A DNA stretch of 64,000 nucleotides from contig NZ_AWFH01000023.1 in assembly GCF_000682715.1 (NCBI RefSeq), forward strand, positions 62,001 through 126,000, read 5' to 3'. Both the position numbers and the translations under genes were made by a program. Below, piece after piece: positions 27,789 to 36,671 of the stretch (within the stretch, counting starts at the first letter, position 1; every line of letters starts with the position of its first letter). A model generated the notes under the pieces. That model had not been told where the DNA came from. It ran no database searches and worked only from the letters and a program-made list of their open reading frames with translations. Source of the stretch: Hyphomonas atlantica corrig. Its GTDB lineage: Bacteria; Pseudomonadota; Alphaproteobacteria; Caulobacterales; Hyphomonadaceae.

Positions 27789-28559
27789 TCAGATCAACCC
27801 AGCAAGTGGTGAACTGGGATCAGCGTACATCTTCTTCGGCATGCGGCCGGCTAGATACGCATCACGGCCTGCGATCACCGCATGCTTCATCGCGTTTGCC
27901 ATGCGGATAGGATCCTTGGCAGCCGCGATAGCAGTGTTCATCAGAACGCCATCGCAGCCCAGTTCCATTGCAAATGCTGCGTCAGATGCGGTGCCGACTC
28001 CTGCATCAACGATCACCGGCACACGTGTTTGTTCGACGATCAGTCGGATATTGACTGGGTTCATGATTCCCAGTCCGGACCCAATCAGACTGCCAAGCGG
28101 CATGATCGCGCAGCATCCTGCATCTTCCAGCATCTTGGCATAAACAGGATCGTCCGAGCAGTAGACCATTACTTCAAAGCCATCGGCAATGAGCGCCTTT
28201 GCGGCCTCAAGCGTCTCCGGCATGTTGGGATAGAGTGTTTTCTGATCCGCCAGCACTTCCAGCTTCACGAGATTCCATCCGCCCGCCTCGCGCGCCAGGC
28301 GCAGCGTGCGCACTGCTTCATCCGCTGTATAGCAGCCAGCTGTGTTCGGCAGATACGTGAACTCATCCGGCTTCACGAAGTCCGTTAAGCGCTCTTCATT
28401 CGGGTTCGACAAATTCACCCGCCGCAGAGCAACGGTAACGATCTCTGCGCCAGCAGCTCGCGCGGCATCGGCATTCTGCTGATAGGACGCATACTTGCCC
28501 GTGCCGACAATCAGGCGGGAATTGTAGGTCTTGCCGGCAATCGTGAGTGAATCTGTCAA
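27789..28559 (-). CDS. thiG: Thiazole synthase
   Basis: Makes the thiazole phosphate of thiamine from 1-deoxyxylulose-5-phosphate, dehydroglycine and ThiS-thiocarboxylate. TIM-barrel with [19 protein letters not shown] at the N-terminus, the Schiff-base lysine in LVKLEVLAD, and [21 protein letters not shown], which binds phosphate. I place the start at TTG 28559 because the family begins there and AAGG lies just upstream. The frame extends to another TTG at 28646, but this adds non-homologous sequence overlapping thiS. It is downstream of thiS on the same strand. No thiO, thiE or thiC is present in the window, so other thiamine genes lie elsewhere. Confidence 0.93.
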   Translation of the reverse strand: MTDSLTIAGKTYNSRLIVGTGKYASYQQNADAARAAGAEIVTVALRRVNLSNPNEERLTDFVKPDEFTYLPNTAGCYTADEAVRTLRLAREAGGWNLVKLEVLADQKTLYPNMPETLEAAKALIADGFEVMVYCSDDPVYAKMLEDAGCCAIMPLGSLIGSGLGIMNPVNIRLIVEQTRVPVIVDAGVGTASDAAFAMELGCDGVLMNTAIAAAKDPIRMANAMKHAVIAGRDAYLAGRMPKKMYADPSSPLAGLI

Positions 28560-28620
28560 AGGTCTGGCCTTGTTTGAGAAGTTACTGAAGCGGTGAGCAT
28601 AGCCGAAGCGAGTTGATGCC

Positions 28621-28833
28621 TCAGCCGCCGCCAACGAATTGTACAACTTCTATACGGTCACCAGCTTCGATGACAGTTGTGGCGTGCTCCGATTTAGGGA
28701 CGATTTCAAGATTGCGCTCAATCGCAATCCCGCGCGGATCGCGCCCTGACTCGCCTGACAGTTGAAGTACCAACATCGCCAGAGTTGTCCCAGCCTCGAC
28801 TTCTCGTGACTCGCCATTGACTGTAATGAGCAT
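28621..28833 (-). CDS. thiS: Sulfur carrier protein ThiS
   Basis: 70-residue ubiquitin-like carrier ending in the diagnostic GGG after VQFV; the C-terminal glycine is adenylated and converted to a thiocarboxylate that donates sulfur to ThiG. Begins [18 protein letters not shown] as expected. Length is normal. It leads thiG by 61 bases. The 64-base divergent gap to aroQ is too short for a thiamine pyrophosphate riboswitch and shows no such motif. Confidence 0.92.
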   Translation of the reverse strand: MLITVNGESREVEAGTTLAMLVLQLSGESGRDPRGIAIERNLEIVPKSEHATTVIEAGDRIEVVQFVGGG

Positions 28834-28897
28834 TCGCGTTTTCTCCGTTCATCGCCCCCCTTGCCTTGCTAGGCATTCCAGCGCAAGACGGAAGACT

Positions 28898-29332
28898 ATG
28901 TCGAAGCCCGTATATGTCCTCGGAGGTCCCAACCTCAACCTGCTCGGTTCACGAGAGCCGGAAATCTACGGGCGTGATACGCTCGCGGACATCCATGCGC
29001 GGCTGGAAGCGCAAGCTGAAGGTACGGCATTGATTCTACGCCAGACGAATCACGAAGGCGAACTGGTGGACTGGATTCAGGAAGGTTCCGAAAAAGGATC
29101 GGCTATTATTCTGAATGCAGCGGCATATACGCATACCTCTATTGCGCTTCACGACGCGCTCAAGGCATGCAAAGTCCCTGTAATTGAAGTCCATTTGTCA
29201 AATCCTGCCGCGCGAGAAGCGTTTCGGCAGGTGAATTATGTTTCCCCCGCCGTGAAGGCCACGATTGCAGGCCTCGGTGCCTATGGTTATGAGCTGGCGC
29301 TTAAGGCGGCAAAGACCCTTACGGGCCAATAA
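28898..29332 (+). CDS. aroQ: Type II 3-dehydroquinate dehydratase
   Basis: 144 residues; dehydrates 3-dehydroquinate to 3-dehydroshikimate in the shikimate pathway as a dodecamer. Seen: [16 protein letters not shown] (catalytic Tyr24, preceded by the mobile-loop Arg19), [17 protein letters not shown] with substrate-binding Asn and His, and [14 protein letters not shown] with the second catalytic His and an Arg. Start is ATG 28898 by homology; the frame is open upstream without conserved sequence. First gene of aroQ-accB-accC, with 15 bases to accB. Confidence 0.96.
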   Translation: MSKPVYVLGGPNLNLLGSREPEIYGRDTLADIHARLEAQAEGTALILRQTNHEGELVDWIQEGSEKGSAIILNAAAYTHTSIALHDALKACKVPVIEVHLSNPAAREAFRQVNYVSPAVKATIAGLGAYGYELALKAAKTLTGQ

Positions 29333-29347
29333 GAGACCTGACATCCC

Positions 29348-29818
29348 ATGAGCACTACGAAGAACAAGCTGGATACCGGCCTCGTCCGGGAACTCGCGGC
29401 CATTTTGCGGGAAGCAGACCTTGGCGAAGTTGAAGTCGAACACGAAGGCCTTCGCATTCGTGTCAGCAAGCCAGCAGCCCCGGTAGTTCAGGCCGCCGTT
29501 GCCGCACCTGCACCGGTTGCTGCACCTGCACCGGCGGCGGCTCCCGCAGCCGCCGATGCACCAGCTGCTGCACCTGCCGCTTCGGACAACGCAATCAAAT
29601 CACCAATGGTCGGCACGGTATACCTGTCGCCAGAACCTGGCGCGAAACAGTTCGTCGCCGTTGGCGACAAAGTCAAAAAGGGCGACACGCTGCTGCTCGT
29701 CGAAGCGATGAAGACCTTCAACCCGGTCGAAGCCGACAAGGCTGGCACTGTGAAGGAAATTTACGTTAGCGATGCCCAGCCTGTCGAATATGGCGAAGCT
29801 CTTATTCTGATTGAGTAA
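29348..29818 (+). CDS. accB: Biotin carboxyl carrier protein of acetyl-CoA carboxylase
   Basis: 156 residues. The N-terminal dimerising part (1-40) is followed by an Ala/Pro-rich flexible linker (about 43-79) and a biotinyl domain with the biotin-accepting lysine K122 in VEAMKTFN. It carries carboxybiotin between AccC and the carboxyltransferase (AccA/AccD, not in this window) for malonyl-CoA synthesis. One base separates its stop from the accC start, so translation is probably coupled. Low-complexity linker DNA is GC-rich and repetitive. Confidence 0.97.
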   Translation: MSTTKNKLDTGLVRELAAILREADLGEVEVEHEGLRIRVSKPAAPVVQAAVAAPAPVAAPAPAAAPAAADAPAAAPAASDNAIKSPMVGTVYLSPEPGAKQFVAVGDKVKKGDTLLLVEAMKTFNPVEADKAGTVKEIYVSDAQPVEYGEALILIE

Positions 29819-29819
29819 T

Positions 29820-31181
29820 ATGGCCGACCAACCTGCTATCAATAAGGTTCTCATCGCCAATCGCGGTGAGATTGCGCTGCGGATTCACCGCGCTTGCAAG
29901 GAAATGGGACTGTCCACAGTGGTGGTCCATTCCGAAGCAGACAGTGACGCGATGGCTGTTCGCCTCGCTGATGAAAGTGTTTGTATCGGTCCCGCCCCAT
30001 CATCCGAAAGCTATTTGAAGAAATCTCAGATTCTGGCGGCGGCGGAGATTACCGGCGCTGATGCGATTCACCCGGGCTATGGCTTCCTGTCTGAGAACGC
30101 GCAATTCGCGGAAATGGTCGAAGCACATGGGCTCGCCTTCATCGGCCCGACTGCCGAACACATTCGTATCATGGGCGACAAGATTGCCGCCAAACAGGCG
30201 ATGATTGACGCTGGCGTTCCATGCGTGCCCGGCTCGGATGGCGCGGTTTCTTCGATTGCCGAAGCCAAAAAGGCGGCCAAGAAGATCGGCTTCCCGGTTC
30301 TCGTCAAAGCTTCTGCTGGTGGCGGCGGACGCGGCATGAAGCTCGCGAAGACCGAAGCAGATCTGGAAAACGCTGTCCGTACGGCGAAAACAGAGGCGAA
30401 GGCGGCCTTTGGCGACGACGCAGTGTATCTGGAAAAGTATCTTCAAGGGCCGCGCCACATCGAAGTGCAGATCATTGCTGACACACACGGGAATGTCGCA
30501 CATCTATGGGAACGCGACTGCTCCCTGCAGCGTCGCAACCAGAAAGTCTTTGAAGAAGCCCCTTCTCCGGAACTGAACCAGGCTCAGCGTGAAGAAATTG
30601 GCGGTATCTGCGCTCGGGCGATGGAAAAGCTGGGCTATCGTGGCGCGGGGACGATCGAGTTCTTGTACGAAGATGGCAAATTCTATTTCATCGAAATGAA
30701 TACGCGGCTTCAGGTCGAACATCCGGTCACCGAGATGATCACGGGAATCGACTTGGTGCGCGAACAGATCCGAATTGCTGAAGGCAAGAAACTTTCTTTC
30801 AGCCAGGAAGACGTGATGCTCGTCGGGCACGCCATCGAGTGCCGCATCAATGCTGAACATCCGGAAACCTTCATCCCGTCACCCGGACTGATCACAGACT
30901 TTCATGCCCCAGGTGGTCCAGATGTTCGTTTGGATAGTGCAGCTTATTCCGGCTACCGGATTCCGCCGCATTACGACTCGCTTATCGGCAAGCTAATCGT
31001 CCACGGTCGGACCCGCCGCGAGTGCATCATGCGTCTTCGTCGCGCCCTTCAGGAAATGGTTGTCGGAGGCGTGTTCACGACGTTGGATCTGCATCGGAAA
31101 CTGGTCGAAAATGAAGATGTTCTGGCAGGTGAGTACAACATCCACTGGCTTGAGAAGTTTCTGGAAAATCAGAAAACGTAA
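29820..31181 (+). CDS. accC: Acetyl-CoA carboxylase biotin carboxylase subunit
   Basis: 453 residues, full length. ATP-grasp enzyme that carboxylates BCCP-biotin. Seen: [47 protein letters not shown] (ATP-binding glycine loop), [13 protein letters not shown] and the active-site [16 protein letters not shown] near residue 290. ATG at 29820 chosen; a TTG at 29811 inside accB is in frame. It is the last gene of the aroQ-accB-accC group; 86 bases follow to aat. Confidence 0.97.
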   Translation: MADQPAINKVLIANRGEIALRIHRACKEMGLSTVVVHSEADSDAMAVRLADESVCIGPAPSSESYLKKSQILAAAEITGADAIHPGYGFLSENAQFAEMVEAHGLAFIGPTAEHIRIMGDKIAAKQAMIDAGVPCVPGSDGAVSSIAEAKKAAKKIGFPVLVKASAGGGGRGMKLAKTEADLENAVRTAKTEAKAAFGDDAVYLEKYLQGPRHIEVQIIADTHGNVAHLWERDCSLQRRNQKVFEEAPSPELNQAQREEIGGICARAMEKLGYRGAGTIEFLYEDGKFYFIEMNTRLQVEHPVTEMITGIDLVREQIRIAEGKKLSFSQEDVMLVGHAIECRINAEHPETFIPSPGLITDFHAPGGPDVRLDSAAYSGYRIPPHYDSLIGKLIVHGRTRRECIMRLRRALQEMVVGGVFTTLDLHRKLVENEDVLAGEYNIHWLEKFLENQKT

Positions 31182-31267
31182 CGAACACTAGCATTTTTCT
31201 CTTTTGACGTTTCGGAAGTCTCGTCAGTGGGTAGACATCGCTGTTCGTGCAGGCTCATATTGCGAAC

Positions 31268-31945
31268 ATGTCTCAACGATTCAGCACCACGGACCTGCTA
31301 GCCTGCTATCGCCGGGGAATTTTCCCAATGGGCGATGCACGTAACGATCCGAATCTGTTCCTTGTTGATCCGGACATGCGTGGGATCATTCCCCTGGATG
31401 AGTTCCACATCCCAAAGCGGTTGCTCAGAACGGTAAAGAAGCAGCCTTTCAAAGTCACAGTCGACCAAGCTTTTACACGCGTTATGGAAATGTGCGCTGA
31501 AAGCGCCAAGGGCCGGGAGAGCACCTGGATCAACTCTCCTATCCTGAACCTCTACAGCTCCCTCCATCACGAAGGGCACGCTCATTCCATTGAGTGCTGG
31601 GATGGAGAGGACCTAGTAGGCGGGCTGTACGGCGTGGCGCTCGGCGGCGCTTTCTTCGGTGAGAGCATGTTTTCGCGCGCGACTGACGCGTCGAAAATCG
31701 CACTCGTGCATCTCGTCGCCCACCTCCTTGAAGATGGTTTCGTGCTGCTCGACGCGCAGTTTCACAATCCCCACCTGGAACAATTCGGATTGGTCGAAAT
31801 CCCGAGACAGGAGTTCAAGAAACTGCTGAAGGAAGCCCTGACAATTGACGCGACATTCTATTCGAAGTCTGCCTCATCCTCAGCGGAGCGCGGCTCGAGC
31901 TTTACCGGCTCAGGTGCAGCACAGCGGATCACCCAAACATCGTAA
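31268..31945 (+). CDS. aat: Leucyl/phenylalanyl-tRNA-protein transferase
   Basis: 225 residues from ATG 31268 (a GTG at 31247 is also in frame). It transfers Leu or Phe from aminoacyl-tRNA to N-terminal Lys/Arg of proteins, making N-degrons for ClpS/ClpAP. Seen: [40 protein letters not shown] core, [20 protein letters not shown] and [13 protein letters not shown]. The conserved fold ends near TIDATFY; a roughly 28-residue Ser/Gly-rich tail follows and is encoded antisense to the end of the DUF2155 gene, an 88-base convergent coding overlap. Confidence 0.95.
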   Translation: MSQRFSTTDLLACYRRGIFPMGDARNDPNLFLVDPDMRGIIPLDEFHIPKRLLRTVKKQPFKVTVDQAFTRVMEMCAESAKGRESTWINSPILNLYSSLHHEGHAHSIECWDGEDLVGGLYGVALGGAFFGESMFSRATDASKIALVHLVAHLLEDGFVLLDAQFHNPHLEQFGLVEIPRQEFKKLLKEALTIDATFYSKSASSSAERGSSFTGSGAAQRITQTS

Positions 31946-32337
31946 ACCGGGTGCTCCAACGCGCTGAGGCCGGGAGAAGACGCGTACATCCAGCCCGAGA
32001 ACAGCTCTGGGTTCTCTTCGCTGACTGTCTCCACATCTTCAGCGTCAACTGCAGCTTCCATGGTTTCGACCGCAACAGGCTGTGTAGACGCAATCTTCAG
32101 GAATGCAGCACTCTCCGGCGCCTCTTCTGGCGGCGTCTGATAGCAAACCTGCAGCTCGACCTTGAGAGATCCGAATACGACCGGTTCGCCAACTTTCACG
32201 TCAATGTCTGTCGAACGTCCGGTAATCTTGTCGAGCGCCCTCAGGGTAGCCGTATCCTTCTGGACAAATGTAGCCGCGTGCGCCGCACCAAGTATCAATC
32301 CGGCGATCGCCGAGGCCGCCAGCACGTGCCGCATCAT
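31858..32337 (-). CDS. DUF2155 exported protein
   Basis: 159 residues with a signal peptide ([17 protein letters not shown]). The conserved DUF2155 part is [29 protein letters not shown] and [20 protein letters not shown]. The family is found in alphaproteobacteria and has no established role to my knowledge; an envelope function is likely. The start overlaps the mlaD-like stop in ATGA. It ends with an acidic tail overlapping aat on the other strand. Last gene of the NDUFA12, MlaD and DUF2155 set, an arrangement I recall from other alphaproteobacteria. Confidence 0.9.
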   Translation of the reverse strand: MMRHVLAASAIAGLILGAAHAATFVQKDTATLRALDKITGRSTDIDVKVGEPVVFGSLKVELQVCYQTPPEEAPESAAFLKIASTQPVAVETMEAAVDAEDVETVSEENPELFSGWMYASSPGLSALEHPVYDVWVIRCAAPEPVKLEPRSAEDEADFE

Positions 32338-32855
32338 TCGAAATCTCCCGCAGGATAGGGATCGTCAGCATCTGCTGATGACTCAGACTCTTCTGAGCCT
32401 CCATCACCGCTTCCTGAAGCGAAAGATGCAAACAAGGTCAGCAAGTCGACGCTGCCACGCGTGTATTTGATCTCGCCTGAGCCATCTTGCGGAATATTGT
32501 CAAAACTGCCGCCCGGCTCGAGCGCGACATAGGCGCCGCCCAGCAAGCCGTCCGTGGAAACACGAGCGTCGGTGTCCTCTGGCAACGCCCATTTCTCATC
32601 AAGGCTCATGCGAACAACCGCCTCAAAACGTTCCGGGTCGCCCTCGACGCTTTTGACGATACCGGCTTTTACGCCGGCAATGCGAACGTCGGTGCCGCGC
32701 GAAATGCCCGAAACATTGTTGAAGCGCGCGGCCACCTCATATTGATCGCCCTGCGCTTGAGCGTCGCCGCCGCGATCAAGGGCAAACCAGAGAAACGTAC
32801 CGGCTACACCAACAACTGCAGCGCCGATCAGGGTTTCAAAGAGTGATTCACGCAT
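32334..32855 (-). CDS. MlaD-family (MCE domain) lipid transport protein
   Basis: 173 residues with an N-terminal membrane anchor (LIGAAVVGVAGTFLWFAL) and one MCE domain. The latter reads YEVAARFNNVSGISRGTDVRIAGVKAG followed by STDGLLGGAYVALEPGG, both MlaD hallmarks. MlaD forms the periplasmic hexamer of the Mla ABC system that moves phospholipids between outer and inner membranes. The tail is acidic and Ser-rich. It overlaps the NDUFA12 gene by 8 bases and the DUF2155 gene by 4, so all three are likely cotranslated. MlaE, F and B genes are not in the window. Confidence 0.93.
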   Translation of the reverse strand: MRESLFETLIGAAVVGVAGTFLWFALDRGGDAQAQGDQYEVAARFNNVSGISRGTDVRIAGVKAGIVKSVEGDPERFEAVVRMSLDEKWALPEDTDARVSTDGLLGGAYVALEPGGSFDNIPQDGSGEIKYTRGSVDLLTLFASFASGSGDGGSEESESSADADDPYPAGDFE

Positions 32856-33240
32856 CCGGTGTCCATGCCTCGTAATCGCCTGTCGCCTTCTGTCGCGCCA
32901 TGCCGGTGGAAAGGCTTCCTTTTGGCTTGGTCGCGTATGGCGTGCCAGTCATGTTCGGCTTGTGATCGGTCTCCCAGTCACGCCGGGTCAAAGGAGACTT
33001 GGTTGGCGGCTCATCGATCGTGTGGTGCAACCAGCCATGCCAATCGGCGGGAACTTTCGATGGCTCCGCCAGTCCCTTGTACATAACATACCGGCGCTTG
33101 CGCCCTTCGAGAGACGGTTTGCGCTCCTCGAAATAGCGATTGCCATACTCGTCGGTACCAACATAACCCGACCGCCGCTTGATATCGAAAGCCGCTCCGA
33201 GCGTGTTGCCGCTCCACCAAGTGAAAATCTGTTTCAGCAT
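32848..33240 (-). CDS. NDUFA12-family complex I accessory protein
   Basis: 130 residues related to the mitochondrial complex I subunit NDUFA12 (B17.2), which alphaproteobacteria carry as an accessory subunit of NADH:quinone oxidoreductase. Seen: TLGAAFDIKRRSGYVGTDEYGNRYFEER, RYVMYKGLAEPSKVPADWHGWLHH and the basic C-terminal YEAWTPDA, all typical. It is not near nuo genes here, as usual for the family. First gene of the overlapping three-gene set; its promoter is in the 197-base divergent gap to the NrdJ-like gene. Confidence 0.93.
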   Translation of the reverse strand: MLKQIFTWWSGNTLGAAFDIKRRSGYVGTDEYGNRYFEERKPSLEGRKRRYVMYKGLAEPSKVPADWHGWLHHTIDEPPTKSPLTRRDWETDHKPNMTGTPYATKPKGSLSTGMARQKATGDYEAWTPDA

Positions 33241-33437
33241 CGTGAGGATGTCCTGACCTGTCTTGTTGGCCGCAATATGGCGCTATCCGGGCAAGTAATC
33301 CATACGGCAGCCGCAGGCAATGCGCCGCACAATAATATGATCAGCGCAACCACTTTTGCGGCTTGAAAGCTTGATACCACATTCCGGAACCGTCACGCTT
33401 TCCTGAGTGATTCGCTGATGATTCGCGGGAGGGTATT

Positions 33438-35696
33438 ATGAAAGCTGCCGAGATAGAGTCCGTTCTGGAAGCCGCCGAAGCTGATGGCCTGCTTTCACCC
33501 GAGATCGAATTCGGTGCCGCATTCCGGGCCGCCGGGCGCCATCGTCGTCCCATGACAGAGGAATCTCTCCGAAATGTCGCCTCGGCCTACGCCTCGGCAG
33601 GACTGCTGGGCGCATCGCAGATCGCAACCGCCGAAATGCTGGAACGGCTTGGCGATGCGCCACGCAATGCAGAGCTTGCGGAAGCCATAGCCTCCGGTCT
33701 CCCACAAGACATTCTCGAGGAAGCGCTACGCCAGCCTGACGGGTTTTCGCGCACAGCCGACGCCCTGCGAATTGCAGCCGCCAACGTTCAGCCACCCCCC
33801 ACCGCTGTTTTCAGTGCTAATTCCGCCAATTCCGAGTTTGATCCTCTCCTTCTTGCCGCACTGAAGGAAGGCGCGGAGATATTCCTGGCTCAAGAGGATG
33901 TCGCCCCTGCCAGACAAGCCTCTCGTTTGCTCGATGTCTCGCTGGCGATTAGCCCGGACGGCCTCGAATCTGATCTGCTTTGCACCGTTGCGGAAGCTGC
34001 AGGCAGATCTCTGGGGGACGGTGTTCTGCTGATTAACGGCCTTGGCGCGGCTGTACTTTCGCTCGGGCTACCATATGACAGCGACGAGGGACGAGCAGTG
34101 GCGGCGGCCTTGTGCGCCGTAGTGAAGTCTTTTGCGACGGGCGCATCACTTTCAGCAGCGCATGCCGGTGTGCTGGGCCTGGAAGCGCGTCGCGCATCAT
34201 CGCGCAAATCATGCAACGTCGCCATACTGCCCATATCTGACTTCGCCGATCTGATGCCAGACTGCGAAAGCGAAGGGGCTGCGCCTGTTTGCACCGTGCT
34301 GACCTATTCAGATGAAGGGCCAACACTTGCCCGCTGCGCCCGTCTCGCTATTTCCCGTACCGCACCGGAAAGCCTACCGACAATTCTTGAACGTGTTGCC
34401 AATTGTGGCGGTGAAGATCTTGAAGCAGCGTTGGGAGCCGATCGGCTTAAGGATCGCGGCTTTTCCGATGCGGCGCTAGACCGAGTGTCCCGCGCTCTGA
34501 GCGATGGTCTTCCCCTCAACGCAGCTTTCTCTCGCTGGGTGCTGGGAGATGAGATTATCAGCGATGATCTGAAACTGGCTCCCGAGAAATTCGATTCCGA
34601 TGGTCTGGCCCTGCTTTCTGCGATGGGGTTCTCGCGCAAGGACATCGCGAAAGCCGAAGCGGCTGTGGATGGAACGGCAGAAGACATCGCAGCGGCAGAG
34701 TTTCGCCAATGTGGTCTTGAGCTACATGTCAGCGCAGAAGCAGAGCTGGCCTTCGCATCCGCCTGTGCAGAAGCGCTTGGCGGCAACACGGCTATTCGCG
34801 TCACCGGTCGCAACGGACTAGACATGGCTGACGCGGCCATCGCAGCTGGCCTATCCACCTTGCTGGTTGGAATACGAGCCCCCGCCAACGACGATGTCGC
34901 AGATCGCATGGAACAGATTCTTGCACTCGCAGACGAGCTCGCCATAGAATCTGACGCATCTTTTGCGGCTGACGAAAACACCAGCGTTTCAGACGGCCAC
35001 GGGCAGAGCGCTCGAACGCGCCTGCCAGATCGTCGCAAAGGTTATATCCAGAAAGCATCTGTCGGCGGCCACAAGGTCTATCTCCACACAGGAGAATTCG
35101 AAGATGGCGCGCTGGGTGAGATCTTCATCGACATGCACAAGGAAGGCGCAGCGTTTCGCAGTCTCATGAACAATTTTGCCATCGCCACGTCCATTGGCCT
35201 CCAATATGGCGTGCCGCTGGAAGAGTTCGTTGATGCCTTTGTCTTCACACGCTTCGAGCCGGCTGGCGCCGTGACCGGCAACGACCGAATCACAAAGGCG
35301 ACGTCCATCCTCGACTACATATTCCGGGAGCTTGCCGTGTCCTATCTGGGCCGCGACGACCTCGCAGAAGTGGATGTGACTCATGACGGCCTTGGCCGCG
35401 GCGCTGGCGATGCCACACGTGAACCGGCAGAATTCACGGAAGAAGCCGCTCAGTTGATCTCCCGCGGATTTTCCAGAGGCCAGTTGCCAGACAACATCGT
35501 CATCTTCGACAAGAAACGCGAAGAAAAACAAGCTGAAGAAGACACGGAAACCGAAGCACTCAACGCCCCAGATTATCTCAGCGAAGCCTGCCCAAATTGC
35601 GGCAGCTTCACGCTGTTTCAGATCAGCGAAGATGGTGAGGCAGAGTGCGATACTTGCGGACAGGAATTGCAGGACTTCACTGAAGTCCCCTCCTGA
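33438..35696 (+). CDS. NrdJ-like protein with degenerate catalytic core (class II ribonucleotide reductase relative)
   Basis: 752 residues behind a strong GGGAGGG site. Residues 528-645 ([59 protein letters not shown]) are nearly those of alphaproteobacterial NrdJ, as is the C-terminal cysteine pair module CPNC (718-721) and CDTC (737-740). Weaker collinear matches precede it: [20 protein letters not shown] (201-220), [35 protein letters not shown]. But true NrdJ proteins are about 1200 residues, and I cannot find the NPCSE-type catalytic cysteine region or the SGAISKTINMPN and YRDGSKLSQPL segments; the corresponding stretch is Ala-rich and altered. It is probably a non-catalytic paralogue, perhaps regulatory or a partner of NrdJ (inference). 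Confidence 0.8.
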   Translation: MKAAEIESVLEAAEADGLLSPEIEFGAAFRAAGRHRRPMTEESLRNVASAYASAGLLGASQIATAEMLERLGDAPRNAELAEAIASGLPQDILEEALRQPDGFSRTADALRIAAANVQPPPTAVFSANSANSEFDPLLLAALKEGAEIFLAQEDVAPARQASRLLDVSLAISPDGLESDLLCTVAEAAGRSLGDGVLLINGLGAAVLSLGLPYDSDEGRAVAAALCAVVKSFATGASLSAAHAGVLGLEARRASSRKSCNVAILPISDFADLMPDCESEGAAPVCTVLTYSDEGPTLARCARLAISRTAPESLPTILERVANCGGEDLEAALGADRLKDRGFSDAALDRVSRALSDGLPLNAAFSRWVLGDEIISDDLKLAPEKFDSDGLALLSAMGFSRKDIAKAEAAVDGTAEDIAAAEFRQCGLELHVSAEAELAFASACAEALGGNTAIRVTGRNGLDMADAAIAAGLSTLLVGIRAPANDDVADRMEQILALADELAIESDASFAADENTSVSDGHGQSARTRLPDRRKGYIQKASVGGHKVYLHTGEFEDGALGEIFIDMHKEGAAFRSLMNNFAIATSIGLQYGVPLEEFVDAFVFTRFEPAGAVTGNDRITKATSILDYIFRELAVSYLGRDDLAEVDVTHDGLGRGAGDATREPAEFTEEAAQLISRGFSRGQLPDNIVIFDKKREEKQAEEDTETEALNAPDYLSEACPNCGSFTLFQISEDGEAECDTCGQELQDFTEVPS

Positions 35697-35858
35697 TCAG
35701 GCCTTGCCAGTAGGCCGAAGCCCAGCTCCAAAGAGGTTGCTTGACGATGCAATCGGAGCGTTCCGAGGCATGGCGAATTTGCAACACTTGTGACGTTTTG
35801 GTGAGTCCTTACTGTTTGTTCAGTTTGGAGCAACAAAATCAGGCGTTATCCATAAGTT

Positions 35859-36590
35859 ATGACACGTTTGGCTTACGCAATTCTTGGCGCTTCGGCCTTT
35901 TCTCTTGCCGCGTTACCCGCGATGGCACAAAGCCAGCCCGTGGCCTGGTCTCCCGGCTATGTGGGGGCATGCGGTGAATGTGACCTGTCTGGCAAGAATC
36001 TGACTGGCTGGACGCTGACCGGTGGCAACTATTCCAAGGCCCGCCTGGACTATGCCTTCATGCGGGGTGTCCAAGCTGGCGGAGCCAATTTTGAGAATGC
36101 AGAAGCCAATAGCGCCGATATGCGCGGCGCCATCCTGACATCTGCCCGCTTTTCCGGCGCTACGCTATCTGGCGCCCGCCTTCAGGGCATACAGGCAAGC
36201 GGCGCAGATTTTCGCAGCACAAAAGCACAGGGCAGCAATTTGCAGGGCGCCCTGCTCGTGGGCGCCAATTTTGCCTCGGCCGATCTGACAGGTTCGTTCA
36301 TGGAGGCGGCCGACCTTTCTGGCGCGAACCTGACAGGCGGATGGCTGAACGAAGCCATCCTTTCAGGAGCGGTGTTCAATGGCGCGAACATGACCGGCGC
36401 GAATTTAAGGAGGGCGCAGGTCGCAAACGCATCCTTCCGGGATGTCCGCTTCATCGATGCTGACCTTTCTGAACTTGAGGGTAGCGAACTCGCAGATTTT
36501 GATGGGGCTTGCGCGTCTTTGAGCACGATCTTGCCGGACAGCCTGAACCTCCCGCTTTGCGACGTAACGACTACAGTTGCCAGCAACTGA
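35859..36590 (+). CDS. Exported pentapeptide-repeat protein
   Basis: 243 residues. Signal peptide ends at AMA-QS (about residue 24). After GACGECDLSGKNL, a CxxC commonly seen at the head of such repeats, the protein consists of A(D/N)(L/F)xx pentapeptide repeats to about residue 205 (for example DLSGANLTG, AVFNGANMTGANL). These form a right-handed quadrilateral beta helix. A C-terminal tail carries two more cysteines. The role is unknown; export separates it from cytoplasmic Qnr-like gyrase-binding members. It ends 26 bases before a bidirectional terminator shared with aspS. Confidence 0.88.
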   Translation: MTRLAYAILGASAFSLAALPAMAQSQPVAWSPGYVGACGECDLSGKNLTGWTLTGGNYSKARLDYAFMRGVQAGGANFENAEANSADMRGAILTSARFSGATLSGARLQGIQASGADFRSTKAQGSNLQGALLVGANFASADLTGSFMEAADLSGANLTGGWLNEAILSGAVFNGANMTGANLRRAQVANASFRDVRFIDADLSELEGSELADFDGACASLSTILPDSLNLPLCDVTTTVASN

Positions 36591-36616
36591 GCCAATTTTC
36601 GAATAGCCCAAAACGA

Positions 36617-36647
36617 AAAAGGCGGAGAGCTGGGCCCTCCGCCTTTT
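36617..36647. terminator. Bidirectional intrinsic terminator between pentapeptide gene and aspS
   Basis: Perfect 11-bp stem AAAAGGCGGAG / CTCCGCCTTTT with a 9-base loop. A-run on the left and T-run on the right give a terminator in both directions, located between two convergent genes. Confidence 0.85.
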
Positions 36648-36671
36648 CTTTCGCTAATATCCTTTAGTGCG

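Noticed and set aside
28834..28897. Thiamine pyrophosphate riboswitch upstream of thiS
   Set aside because: Only 64 bases to the divergent aroQ gene and no CTGAGA-type core.
34304..35038. 244-codon minus-strand open frame
   Set aside because: Ser/Arg/Ala-rich shadow opposite the NrdJ-like gene.
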